NCBI RefSeq assembly: GCF_031085155.1
Contig: NZ_JAVHUL010000008.1
Location: forward strand, 36,898-100,897
Direction of reading: 5' to 3'
Length of the DNA: 64,000 nucleotides
Source of the DNA: Mesonia profundi
GTDB taxonomy: Bacteria; Bacteroidota; Bacteroidia; Flavobacteriales; Flavobacteriaceae
The notes under the pieces were generated by a model, which worked only from the letters and a program-made list of their open reading frames with translations, had not been told where the DNA came from and ran no database searches. Below are positions 30,095 to 38,547 of this stretch, one piece after another; the stretch's first letter is position 1, and each line of letters begins with the position of its first letter. A program made the translations under genes and the position numbers.

Positions 30095-32968
30095 TTACCT
30101 AATAAGGGATAACGAGCCCGTTAAAACCCTACCGTCTTCTAAAACAACCTTGTACCAATAATCGTTTGAAGGCATTTCTTTGCCGTTATAGCGACCGTCC
30201 CAACCTCTTGAATTTCCGTTAAGACTAACAAGTAGCTTTCCAAAACGATCGAAAATATAGATTTTTGCAGTCGCTAAATTACGTTCGTATTTCCCTAAAA
30301 CTCTCCAGCGATCATTAAAGCCGTCTTCATTGGGAGTAAAAAACTTCATCACACCTTGAATACCAATTGTTTTTTTACTAATTCCGCAGCCATAAAGATC
30401 TTTTACATAAATATCATAAACACCCGGAGTTAAGTTTTCAAAATAGGACTCCGATTGGTATGGACCTACACTGCTATTTAAGGCATATTGGTAATTTCCA
30501 ACGGCATCTTCATTTAGAATGATGTGAATGCTGTTGTTTTCTGAAAAGTCATTTACTTCCACTTCAAAATTTGCTTTATTGGAAGCTGTTATGGTAAAAT
30601 TTCTCGTTTGGCTGCAGCCGAATGAATTGGTGACCCTAAGAGTATGTGAAGTGAGTTCATTGGTTTCTATACTTTCGGTAGTTTCTCCCGAAGGGCTCCA
30701 GAGGTAGGTGTAGTTTTCGATTAAAGCTGAAGGAATACCGCTATTTAAGGTGGTTTTTCTAGGTAAATCTTCTAAACAATAGATGATTTCGGGAAGATCT
30801 TCGCCTACAGGAATATAATCGAACACTTCTAAGTGAATTTCTACAATGTCTTGACACCCCATAGAAGTTTCTAATCGTAAATAAATCGTCTGATAGAAAG
30901 GAATTGTATTCTCAAAAGCATCCTGATTTCCTATAGGATTCTGTTTTAAAATGGCATCTTCTTGAGAGCTGTAAAAAATTCCGTTAAGGTTGGAATTACT
31001 ATCCACGACCTGCTCTTTAATCTCTGAAAGATTGAAAATTTCTAGCCCCATATCATTGGTCGCACATACACTTTTGGTAACTTCTAGATCTTGAATTACA
31101 ACGATATCTAAATTAAGCTTAGCTCTATTAGAACATCCAGTTTCTCTATCTAAGACTTTTACATATAAGGTATGCGGCAGGTTTACACTTTGATAATTAG
31201 CAAGATTATCGATGTTGTTGATTTCATTTTCGACATCCTCTAAAGTCTCATAGAAACTAGCCTCTAACGTAGAGGAGGTTTCAAGATTTGGATTGATATC
31301 AGTATAAAGATCTTCTAAGTTAAATGATGACGTGTTGGAATAACTTGTGGAGCAATTAAAATAGCTCACCTCATTGGCGACAGGTTTGTCATTATAAGTC
31401 ACATTGGCGATTCCTTTAAAAGAACATTCCCCATTATTAGGTTCTATTTCTAACTTATAGGTATGGGAATAGGGAAGTGTCGTAACAGTATCAAAATTAA
31501 GGTCTAGGCTATTGCTGGTTTCGCCAACGATTACTTCTCCGTTTTTATACCAAGTATACGTAGCACCAGGTAGGTCTTCATAAAATAAGGTATAGTTTTC
31601 TTGCGGACAAAGTTTCAACTCGGTCACAATTTCATCGTCATCGCCATTAATGATATTGATGGTGTTTAAGAAAAAAGATTGAATAAAGGGAGGAAGACCA
31701 AAGGTAGCCGAGTTTCCGTTAAGGTTAATGGCTCCGTTTGCCGTAGATTCAGAATAGTTTACGCTGGCAGCATCAGCTTCAGGATCATTGATAACCGCCA
31801 AAATATTACTTCCTAAATTGGTTTTGTAAATTTTTCCGTTGGGAGCCAATTGTAGAGCGGTGGCAGCAGCTCCATTAGCTCCAGGAACCGGCTGTATACT
31901 GTTGGGAATATCTGCACTCTCCAAATCCCATTGGTATAAGGTTAAAATATCTTGCTTCGTAGTAGTCGCATAGGCTTTCTGGGTTTGTATAGAAAACTCA
32001 ACGCCGTAAGCATTTACCTCTTCTATTAAAGGAATGTTGTTGGAAATGTCTCCCGTAACCGGATTGAAATCTGTTAAGTAAACACCGCCATCCTCTACAT
32101 CTTCATTGCCTACTTGATTGTACGTTCTTGTATTGTGAGCAATGAGTATTTTTTCTCCATTGGGAGAAGCTTTCATATACCCTAATGCACTTCTTCTGTA
32201 GGAAGAAATAGGTAGGGTAGGACCTACTTCAGAAATAACAGGATTGGTATTTACGCCTGCGGCATCAATTTTAAACGCATAAAAGGAATCGATAAAATGG
32301 GTGATGACCCAGATGGAGTTGCAATCACTTCCTTTTACAGCTGTGATTTTCTCTGAACACTTGTATTTAATTTCTTCGGAATCATTAGGATCATAAGTGA
32401 CTAAAGGCATATTTTTTTCCGTGGAAACGATATCCCCCAAACCTCCATTAAGTGTCATATCGACTAAAGAGTAGTTGAGGCCATTATTGTAGCCGTCATC
32501 ATCTTGCGGAATGGAGCCGTTAATATCTGTGTATAAAGGAATAGGATTTCCATTGGCATCTGCGGGACCCTGATTGGGATAAGCATTTGCATTTTCATGA
32601 TGAGGTTCGTCTACTGTAAAGACATAATAGAAATCAGTGTTGGTAGGATGTGGAACAATAAGTCCGCTGGAGGTACTCGAAGGATCTCCTAATAAGCCGG
32701 TGCCGTCAAAGTAATTAGCGTTGGCCATAATTTGGTGGTTTCTATTCCAAACCGTTCTGCCATCGGTATAAAAAATGAGTTGCCCATTCTCATCGGAAAT
32801 AGAGGAACAACCTTCATTGGTACTTAATTCACCATTGTTTACTGCAGAAGGCGGACTCGTATTGAAATTTACGCCTGCCTTGTTTCCAAAATACCAATTG
32901 TTTGCTTCTCCTTGGGCATAAATCCCAGTAGATAAAAGTATAAATAAGAAGCATAACAGTTTATTCAT
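30095..32968 (-). CDS. Secreted T9SS type B protein with beta-propeller-like N-terminal half
   Basis: A 957-residue exported protein (signal peptide about 1-18, ending YAQG). The first 420 residues (NWYFGNKAGVNF, ISDENGQLIFYTDGRTVWN, LGYMKASPNGEKI, LQLAPNGKIY) read as a propeller of short strands found in many flavobacterial surface proteins. Ig/PKD-like domains follow, with two copies of the Cys module (near YFNCST and SVCATNDMG). The type B sorting domain is at the end (MKFFTPNEDGFNDRW, IFDRFGKLL, WDGRYNGKEMPSNDYW). It is the first gene of the tandem trio. The C-terminal CGISKK..I...MKFFTPN block is shared with the gene at 25-27 kb. Confidence 0.88.
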   Translation of the reverse strand: MNKLLCFLFILLSTGIYAQGEANNWYFGNKAGVNFNTSPPSAVNNGELSTNEGCSSISDENGQLIFYTDGRTVWNRNHQIMANANYFDGTGLLGDPSSTSSGLIVPHPTNTDFYYVFTVDEPHHENANAYPNQGPADANGNPIPLYTDINGSIPQDDDGYNNGLNYSLVDMTLNGGLGDIVSTEKNMPLVTYDPNDSEEIKYKCSEKITAVKGSDCNSIWVITHFIDSFYAFKIDAAGVNTNPVISEVGPTLPISSYRRSALGYMKASPNGEKILIAHNTRTYNQVGNEDVEDGGVYLTDFNPVTGDISNNIPLIEEVNAYGVEFSIQTQKAYATTTKQDILTLYQWDLESADIPNSIQPVPGANGAAATALQLAPNGKIYKTNLGSNILAVINDPEADAASVNYSESTANGAINLNGNSATFGLPPFIQSFFLNTINIINGDDDEIVTELKLCPQENYTLFYEDLPGATYTWYKNGEVIVGETSNSLDLNFDTVTTLPYSHTYKLEIEPNNGECSFKGIANVTYNDKPVANEVSYFNCSTSYSNTSSFNLEDLYTDINPNLETSSTLEASFYETLEDVENEINNIDNLANYQSVNLPHTLYVKVLDRETGCSNRAKLNLDIVVIQDLEVTKSVCATNDMGLEIFNLSEIKEQVVDSNSNLNGIFYSSQEDAILKQNPIGNQDAFENTIPFYQTIYLRLETSMGCQDIVEIHLEVFDYIPVGEDLPEIIYCLEDLPRKTTLNSGIPSALIENYTYLWSPSGETTESIETNELTSHTLRVTNSFGCSQTRNFTITASNKANFEVEVNDFSENNSIHIILNEDAVGNYQYALNSSVGPYQSESYFENLTPGVYDIYVKDLYGCGISKKTIGIQGVMKFFTPNEDGFNDRWRVLGKYERNLATAKIYIFDRFGKLLVSLNGNSRGWDGRYNGKEMPSNDYWYKVVLEDGRVLTGSLSLIR

Positions 32969-33025
32969 GGAGTGGATTTCCTCAAAAATAGTAATATTAT
33001 ATGTAGTCTTTAGTTAAATAATAAA

Positions 33026-33075
33026 AAAAGCACCCTGAATACTAAGCTCTTTAGAAACTTAGTATTCAGGGGGTT
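33026..33075 (-). terminator. Strong intrinsic terminator after the ABC-2 transporter genes
   Basis: A 14-bp perfect stem, CCCTGAATACTAAG (33033-33046) with CTTAGTATTCAGGG (33058-33071), encloses an 11-nt loop. Read on the minus strand it is followed within 3 bases by a T7 run, so it ends the transporter transcript before the next T9SS gene. Confidence 0.88.
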
Positions 33076-33114
33076 TTGATTTATATTTATGATTTTAATT
33101 CCTTGTTATCCGTT

Positions 33115-33203
33115 AAGAACCAAGAACCAAGACATTATTTTTTTAATCTTACGTCTTATATCTAATAGCGAAGCGGTCTAGAATCTAAGTCTGTCAAGAC
33201 TTA
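33115..33203. repeat. Mixed remnant of intergenic repeat families A and B
   Basis: It begins AAGAACCAAGAACCAAGACA (family A) and continues with ATCTTACGTCTTATATCTAAT and GTCTAGAATCTAAGTCTG, degenerate forms of the family B end blocks. It lies directly downstream of the ABC permease stop codon. Confidence 0.45.
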
Positions 33204-34040
33204 TTACAAGTCTCTACTTTTAAGAATCGCGAGTGATCCCCAAACAAATAAGGCTGTCCAGCCCAAAACGATTAAAATTTGATACCAATGTACCGCATAA
33301 TCAAAGGCGATATCGGTTTGAAGTTGATTTGCTGCAGACTGGATTACATTTAATCTAGTAAGGGGTTGCTTCACCAAATTAGACATAGACTCTAATGGGA
33401 AAAATTGCGTAATGTATTCCGTTTTTGTGGCGTCGTTTATCACTAAAAATCTTAAAATTCCAACAACAACGCTTTCTACAATCCACCATACAAATAAGAA
33501 TCCAAGAGCAAAAGCAGAACGTTTTACCAAAACGCCTAAAAACATACAAAAAGTAAAGAATCCTAAAAGTTTTACAAAATAAGCGAGTAGGTGTTCTAAA
33601 TCTGAAAATATGATTCCGATTTCGGTATAATCCGAAAAGATTAATCCTAAAATCAAAGAGACGATAAAAATAAATACGGTCGAGATAAAAGCAAAACTCA
33701 CTACGGTGTAAAACTTAGAGAGAATAAACTCTTTCTTGCTCAAGCCGTCAATCAAATTTTGTTTCAGCGTTCTATTGCTGTATTCGTTAGAAATAAGGGA
33801 GACGATGACAATCGCCAGAAAGATTTTGAGCAGCGCTGCACAATAGGTATTAAAGTGCCAAATGTAAGGAAAGTTAAAAATCCCTTGGTCGGCGATATGA
33901 ATTTCTGCTCCAAATAAATTAAACCGAATAGAGGCTATTAAAGCTATAAACGTAAATAAACCAAAGTAGATAATCGATAAGACTTTAGCCGATTTACTGT
34001 ATCTTAATTTTTCAAATTCTATAGTAAGTAATCGTAACAT
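33204..34040 (-). CDS. ABC-2 type transporter permease
   Basis: A 278-residue inner-membrane protein with about six hydrophobic helices (for example VLSIIYFGLFTFIALIA, IFLAIVIVSLISNEY, FAFISTVFIFIVSLILGLIF, FTFCMFLGVLV and ILIVLGWTALFVWGSLAI). EYSNRTLKQNLIDGLSKKEF is the cytoplasmic loop typical of the ABC-2 permease family that includes bacitracin/Na+ type exporters. The ATPase gene ends immediately upstream with no spacer, so the two form one exporter. The substrate is unknown. Confidence 0.87.
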   Translation of the reverse strand: MLRLLTIEFEKLRYSKSAKVLSIIYFGLFTFIALIASIRFNLFGAEIHIADQGIFNFPYIWHFNTYCAALLKIFLAIVIVSLISNEYSNRTLKQNLIDGLSKKEFILSKFYTVVSFAFISTVFIFIVSLILGLIFSDYTEIGIIFSDLEHLLAYFVKLLGFFTFCMFLGVLVKRSAFALGFLFVWWIVESVVVGILRFLVINDATKTEYITQFFPLESMSNLVKQPLTRLNVIQSAANQLQTDIAFDYAVHWYQILIVLGWTALFVWGSLAILKSRDL

Positions 34041-34949
34041 TTAGGCGCTTTTTTGGTTGGTTAATTTTAAAAATTGTTGTTCTAAACTTTCTTTTCTCTT
34101 CACCAAATGGGTAAGAATAATATCTTTTTGAATGAGCATTCTGTTTAATTCTTCTGCTTCGACAGGTTTAGACAAAATCGCGGTCATGTATTCTTCTTCG
34201 GGATTTTTCTTTACGGAATCAAATAAACCATTTTCTGTTAAGGCAGTTTGCAATTTATCCATATCGCTGCTTTTAAGTTCAAAATAACCGTGATTAGCGT
34301 TTAATTGATCTACAGGACCCGAATATAATTTCACTCCTTTTCTAATAATAATAACGTGGTTACATACTTTTTCTACTTCATCTAATAAGTGAGAAGCCAA
34401 AAGAATGGTCGTTCCTGTGGAGGCAATCTTTTTAATGATTTGTCTAATCTGGTGAATTCCTTGCGGATCTAAGCCATTCGTCGGCTCATCCAAAATAAGT
34501 ATTTCAGGATCGTTGAGAAGGGCAGAGGCAATCGCTAAACGCTGCTTCATTCCCAAAGAAAAACTTTGAAATTTGCTATCTCTACGGTCTAAAAGCCCTA
34601 CAATCTCTAACTTTTCGTCTATCTTAGCTTGGGCTACATTTTTAATTTTGCAAACCAAATTTAAGTTTTGAGCCGCCGTCATATAAGGGTAAAAGTTAGG
34701 GCTTTCTATAATAGCACCTACTTTTTTTAAGGCTTCGTGGGTGGAATCGCTTCCGTCAAACCAATGAAAATCTCCACTGGTTTTGTTGACCACGTTGAGG
34801 ACCATTCCTAGAGTTGTCGATTTTCCACTTCCGTTAGGGCCTAAGATTCCGTAGACATTTCCCTTTTCAATGGTAAAGGATAAGTCCTTTACCGCGGTGA
34901 TAGGACCAAATTTTTTCGTAATGTTGTTAAGCGTAAGAATTGTTTTCAA
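34041..34949 (-). CDS. ABC transporter ATP-binding protein (ABC-2 exporter)
   Basis: A 302-residue cytoplasmic ATPase with Walker A GPNGSGKST, signature FSLGMKQRLAIA, Walker B LILDEPTNGLD and the switch His in LLASHLLDE. The roughly 85-residue C-terminal extension is usual in the CcmA/BcrA-like group. It pairs with the permease that starts at the base before its stop codon. It is divergent from the kinase-like gene at 35 kb across 94 bp. The transported substrate cannot be inferred. Confidence 0.93.
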   Translation of the reverse strand: MKTILTLNNITKKFGPITAVKDLSFTIEKGNVYGILGPNGSGKSTTLGMVLNVVNKTSGDFHWFDGSDSTHEALKKVGAIIESPNFYPYMTAAQNLNLVCKIKNVAQAKIDEKLEIVGLLDRRDSKFQSFSLGMKQRLAIASALLNDPEILILDEPTNGLDPQGIHQIRQIIKKIASTGTTILLASHLLDEVEKVCNHVIIIRKGVKLYSGPVDQLNANHGYFELKSSDMDKLQTALTENGLFDSVKKNPEEEYMTAILSKPVEAEELNRMLIQKDIILTHLVKRKESLEQQFLKLTNQKSA

Positions 34950-35043
34950 AATAAGATCAATTTATAAGTAGGACGTCTAAGTTAACGTTTTGTTACAATG
35001 AAATTACACAAGAGAATACTATTTTTATAAAAACCGAAAATTA

Positions 35044-36111
35044 ATGGATGAGAAGTTGATGTCAAAAAAAAAGCCTAGTTTCCCTATCAATGAGAGACTT
35101 AGCAAGTATTTGATTAAACATAATCGCAATACAAAGATTCCCGTTTTCTATGAAGATTTGTTGAGGTTTTCGGGATCTATCGTGGTGTATGATCAACACG
35201 ATGAAGATACGCTTTGGGTGCGTTGTTATTATCCAGATCATGAGCGAACAGAGATAGACAATAGTCTAAAACGCGTTTACACCATTTTGCACTCTGATGG
35301 TAGTGATGATTCTTTTGAGTTTTTAAATGTAGATGCTATTGATTACTGTACTTTTGGAAACTCCAAACCTTTTAGAGTTAAAGTAAGAAATATTCTCAAT
35401 GATAGTTTTACTTACTTCTATGTAAAGAAAGCCGATGCTTCTAGAATCTATGGATTGGAGTTTGAACATATCCTTTCTCCGCATCGTATTAACTTCCTTA
35501 TTTATAAAGACACGCTTATTGAAGAGCATATAGCTGGCATTCCTGGAGATGTTTTTATTGAAGAAAAACTACAAGACTGCGATGAACGTGAAAAAACCCA
35601 AATTGCCAAGCAGTTTGTGAAATTTAATGAACGTTGTACGCTGCGATTGCTAGGAGATATGCGTTCGTATAATTATGTGGTCATTCCAACCCACGATTTT
35701 GATCACGTAGCCTATCAAATACGCGCGATTGATTTTGATCAACAATGTTACGAAGGGAAATTAAAAGTATACCGACCTCAATTCTTTAAGGAGAATTATG
35801 ATATGGTGATGCTGGTGGCCAATAAATTGGAGCAGAGTTCTATTGAGCAATACCGAAGAGAAGAACGCTCCCAAGTGGCTAAACGACTCATTACCTCCCA
35901 AAAAAGATATAAAGAACTGATTCGTTGTATGATTCAAGACTCCATTTCTACCGAAGAAAATGTAAAAAGACTTAAAAACGATCTGGTAGAATTTTCTAAA
36001 GATGTCAAGTTTAGACGCGCAAAAACTATGGGACATATCTTAAAAACGGCCCTAGATTTTGTAAAACGAAATTACGTAGATACCAATACGAAAGAGGTTA
36101 TGGAGTATTAA
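35044..36111 (+). CDS. Conserved protein of unknown function with kinase-like motifs
   Basis: A 355-residue soluble protein with no signal peptide or membrane helix. I do not recognise a named family. The central part can be read as an aminoglycoside-phosphotransferase/choline-kinase-like fold: FYVKKAD (possible beta-3 Lys, K128/K129), GLEFEHIL (helix C Glu), a hinge-like EEHIAGIPGD (160-169), a catalytic-loop-like GDMRSYN (D205, N210; D-x4-N as in HGDxxxxN enzymes), and IRAIDFDQ (D230, D232; metal-binding Asp). The C-terminal 100 residues are charged and helical. Another ATG lies five codons in. It is flanked by divergent ABC genes and a repeat-rich gap. The kinase reading is inference. Confidence 0.6.
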   Translation: MDEKLMSKKKPSFPINERLSKYLIKHNRNTKIPVFYEDLLRFSGSIVVYDQHDEDTLWVRCYYPDHERTEIDNSLKRVYTILHSDGSDDSFEFLNVDAIDYCTFGNSKPFRVKVRNILNDSFTYFYVKKADASRIYGLEFEHILSPHRINFLIYKDTLIEEHIAGIPGDVFIEEKLQDCDEREKTQIAKQFVKFNERCTLRLLGDMRSYNYVVIPTHDFDHVAYQIRAIDFDQQCYEGKLKVYRPQFFKENYDMVMLVANKLEQSSIEQYRREERSQVAKRLITSQKRYKELIRCMIQDSISTEENVKRLKNDLVEFSKDVKFRRAKTMGHILKTALDFVKRNYVDTNTKEVMEY

Positions 36112-36112
36112 G

Positions 36113-36171
36113 ATCATCCTATCCCTGACTATGCCGGCTCGGCCGGTCCATCTCTTTCCAGAGGAAAGGAA
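36113..36171. repeat. Intergenic repeat, family C copy 1
   Basis: It opens ATCATCCTATCCCTG and closes TTTCCAGAGGAAAGG, with a GCCGGC..GGCCGG core. It is a direct copy of 36271-36351 with a shorter middle. Confidence 0.65.
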
Positions 36172-36270
36172 GTAGAAAAAAATTATCAATGTAGCTTTAA
36201 GCTAGAGCTAGTTTATTAGTCCTCCCTTCTGGGGAGGATATAGGGGGGGGATGAGAGGATAAATATAAAA

Positions 36271-36351
36271 AATCATCCTATCCCTGCCTTTGCAGGCAGG
36301 CTCAGCCTTGTCCGAACGTTTTATTTGGGCGGGACTTTCCAGAGGAAAGGG
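36271..36351. repeat. Intergenic repeat, family C copy 2
   Basis: It has the same opening AATCATCCTATCCCTG and closing CTTTCCAGAGGAAAGG as copy 1. The middle carries a pairable TGCCTTTGCAGGCA and a GTCCGAACG segment. Confidence 0.65.
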
Positions 36352-36363
36352 AGCAAGAAACAC

Positions 36364-36404
36364 AAAAAAAGGCAGAAATTTTAATCAATTTCTGCCTTTT
36401 TTTT
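36364..36404. terminator. Bidirectional intrinsic terminator
   Basis: GGCAGAAATT (36371-36380) pairs with AATTTCTGCC (36387-36396) around TTAATC, with A7 before and T8 after. It serves the convergent gene at 35 kb and the DJ-1/PfpI gene, whose stop is 15 bases away. Confidence 0.92.
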
Positions 36405-36418
36405 GTTTTTTTATACAA

Positions 36419-37189
36419 TTAATAGTCTTGCTTCCAGTCTTGAAGCTGATCCAAATAAAGGTAAGATTCTACAAACTTGGTATGCTCTTTACTAGTCATT
36501 TTTGTCAGTAGATTTAAGGCAGAAATATAGCTGGTTAGATTTCCGTTAGAGGATAAAAACTTGCCATCTTCTACATAAGAAATCAAAGAATCATTCTGAA
36601 CTTTTAATTCGGGATAGGTTTCTTGTAAGTCTTTTCCGCCGCCAATCCAAGTAACGATTTTCTTTCCTTTTGCGATCCCCGAAGCACCCACCAATTGAGC
36701 TCCCGCACAATTACTAACGGTATAAGTGGTTTCTTTGTTTTTTTCTTTTATGAAATCAACAATCTTGGGGTTATGCACTTGTGAATACATATCGTAAGCA
36801 CTAGGAATAAAAAGAACTTCTAGTTGTGGACAATTTTCAAAGGTATAATCGGGGGTAAGTTTTAATCCTTCCTCGGTAACGATAGGCGTTTTGGTTTCGG
36901 CAATCGTAATGACATTAAAAAGTTGTTCCCCATCCTGAGTTGGTTTGGTAAAAACATCTGCCGTGGCAGTAATCTCTGTAGTTAACACCCCATTATACAT
37001 CAACAGGCCAATGGTGGGTAAGTCTTCTTTAAAAGGTTTTAGATGTGTGGTTAGGGTATCAATTTGTGTTTCTTGAGACTCTTTAATCTTTGGCACATCT
37101 TTAGATTCTGATGAGTTCGAAATAAAAAAGTCACAGCTATAAAATAGGCTAAGGCTTAGAAGAAGAACGAGGAATGTTGATTTTTTCAT
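36419..37189 (-). CDS. DJ-1/PfpI family lipoprotein
   Basis: A 256-residue lipoprotein with lipobox LFYSC (C19). The mature part is a DJ-1/PfpI domain: IGLLMYNGVLTTEITATADVF with the conserved Glu (E72), EVLFIPS, and the nucleophile elbow VSNCAGAQLVGA with C161. Export of this fold is less usual than the cytoplasmic form. Members near this group are annotated as AraC-type regulator ligand domains or isonitrile hydratase-like, but no activity can be assigned. It is a single gene, with terminator behind and repeat B copy 2 in front. Confidence 0.85.
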   Translation of the reverse strand: MKKSTFLVLLLSLSLFYSCDFFISNSSESKDVPKIKESQETQIDTLTTHLKPFKEDLPTIGLLMYNGVLTTEITATADVFTKPTQDGEQLFNVITIAETKTPIVTEEGLKLTPDYTFENCPQLEVLFIPSAYDMYSQVHNPKIVDFIKEKNKETTYTVSNCAGAQLVGASGIAKGKKIVTWIGGGKDLQETYPELKVQNDSLISYVEDGKFLSSNGNLTSYISALNLLTKMTSKEHTKFVESYLYLDQLQDWKQDY

Positions 37190-37220
37190 CTTTTATTTTT
37201 TTTAGAATTAGTAGTGTCTG

Positions 37221-37326
37221 GTTAAATTTAAATCTAATTTCTATTTTCTAAAAGCATCAGCCGATAGAATTCATTCTGCCGGGCTGGCAAAGGCAGGGTC
37301 TAATATCTTAGTCGGATACGATTAAT
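37221..37326. repeat. Dispersed intergenic repeat, family B copy 2
   Basis: It starts GGTTAAATTTAAATCTAATT, then TCTAAAAGCATCAGC, and ends GGGTCTAATATCTTAGTCGG. It matches 17141-17247 block by block in the same orientation and separates the DJ-1/PfpI gene from the nucleoid-associated protein gene. Confidence 0.75.
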
Positions 37327-37331
37327 CTAAC

Positions 37332-38390
37332 TTAACTCTTCTCTTCCTTATTAAAATAAATCAAGTAGTAATACATCTGTTTTTCTTCGTCCCAACCTTT
37401 TTCTAAATACTTCTCAGCACTTTCAGGATTTATAAAATCCATCTTAATTTGCACGTTGGTATCTAAATTAATGACACTCTTAATCTTTTTTCTAGCCGAG
37501 GTTACCGCGGTATTAGAAACCGGAAACTCCGTTAAATCTTCGATTTTATATTTAGGTGCTTTTTCGGTTTTATAATTTTGAAACTCAGGAATCAACTCTG
37601 GATTTTCCATTACTTCATTTAAGAAATTTGATTCTTGAAAGTTGTCATTTTTGGCAAAATGATTTACCGCACGGTTCATAAATAGCACCTCTTGCTGCTT
37701 GTCTTCGGCCGGTAGGACTACATCTTTGGCAAAATCCTGACAGAATTTTAAATATTTTTTGGTGTAAAAATTCTCATCGGCAAATACATCTACTCCTAAA
37801 AATTGCTCCAACCAATATTTAGTATCGTAGCGGTTAGAATCTATAGAAAGTACTCGGAATCCTTCCTCCTTGCCTTTATTAAAGATAAGTGCACCTTTAT
37901 CAAGCTTGTTCAAATTAACTCCTTGTTGTAGGATAGCTTCAAGGTTTTCTGATTTTTCTTCAAACTGAAGAAAATCATGCTTCACTTCCGACTTAAAGAT
38001 GCCAATAGCATCTACCTTTTCGTTATCGAGCAACATATTTTCAAAATAAACCACGTATAACTCCCCATTTTTAATATGCGGATGCTTTCCTTCATTAAAA
38101 AGAAGTTGGGCTATCTTTTTCGAATTTTCATGAATCTTGGTAGGATCATTAAATACTTCCGCGGCAGTGTTGTACAAATCGTGAAACTCTAAATCTGTTT
38201 CGTGCACAAACTGGTAGTAATTTTCTTCTTTTTCTCGAAATGACTTTAAAAAATACTCTTTCAGCAAAGCATTCAGCTCATCATTTAAAACGATGGGAGA
38301 TTGCGAAAGAAAAAGGCCCTCATTTCTCGCTTTGTTGCCTACACGGTGAATAGAAAGCGACTCAATTTGGGCATTATATACGTTAATCAT
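37332..38390 (-). CDS. Nucleoid-associated protein (YejK/NdpA family)
   Basis: A 352-residue cytoplasmic protein of the 37-kDa nucleoid-associated family. It has the N-terminal block IESLSIHRVGNKARNEG, later EKVDAIGIFKSEVKHDFL, KGALIFNKGKEEGFRVLSID and, near the end, NLDTNVQIKMDF. E. coli YejK binds the nucleoid; its precise role is unclear. The length is normal. Upstream lies a palindromic repeat and then the pRiA4b-like gene on the same strand. Confidence 0.9.
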   Translation of the reverse strand: MINVYNAQIESLSIHRVGNKARNEGLFLSQSPIVLNDELNALLKEYFLKSFREKEENYYQFVHETDLEFHDLYNTAAEVFNDPTKIHENSKKIAQLLFNEGKHPHIKNGELYVVYFENMLLDNEKVDAIGIFKSEVKHDFLQFEEKSENLEAILQQGVNLNKLDKGALIFNKGKEEGFRVLSIDSNRYDTKYWLEQFLGVDVFADENFYTKKYLKFCQDFAKDVVLPAEDKQQEVLFMNRAVNHFAKNDNFQESNFLNEVMENPELIPEFQNYKTEKAPKYKIEDLTEFPVSNTAVTSARKKIKSVINLDTNVQIKMDFINPESAEKYLEKGWDEEKQMYYYLIYFNKEEKS

Positions 38391-38453
38391 AGTGTTCTTT
38401 AAATTGAAATATTAATAATTAGGGCATTTCCCTGCGGGTCGGGCTATCCGCTA

Positions 38454-38510
38454 TATCTTTTTATTTGTCAATACTTCTCGACTCCGCTCGAAGTGACAAA
38501 TAAAAAAGGA
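38454..38510. repeat. Palindromic intergenic repeat with CGACTCCGCTCGAAGTGAC core
   Basis: Outer arms TTATTTGTCA and TGACAAATAA enclose ACTTCTCGACTCCGCTCGAAG, whose own ends can pair. The core is a widespread Bacteroidota intergenic repeat. Neither side has the T tract expected of an intrinsic terminator, so it is called a repeat. Confidence 0.75.
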
Positions 38511-38547
38511 TGCCGCTACTATCCCTAATGCAAAATTGAAACAGAAT

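Larger units (their letters stand above)
36112..36363. other. Gene-free repeat-rich interval
   Basis: No coding evidence. It contains two copies of a degenerate repeat and, between them, a CCTCCCTTCTGGGGAGGATATAGG-like segment (36222-36247) in which CCTCCC and GGGGAGG can pair, followed by a G8 run at 36243-36250. A 73-residue frame across 36290-36511 is only an open stretch through the repeat and terminator. Confidence 0.6.

Noticed and set aside
36290..36511. 73-residue plus-strand frame
   Set aside because: It crosses repeat C, a strong terminator and the end of the DJ-1/PfpI gene; no coding character.
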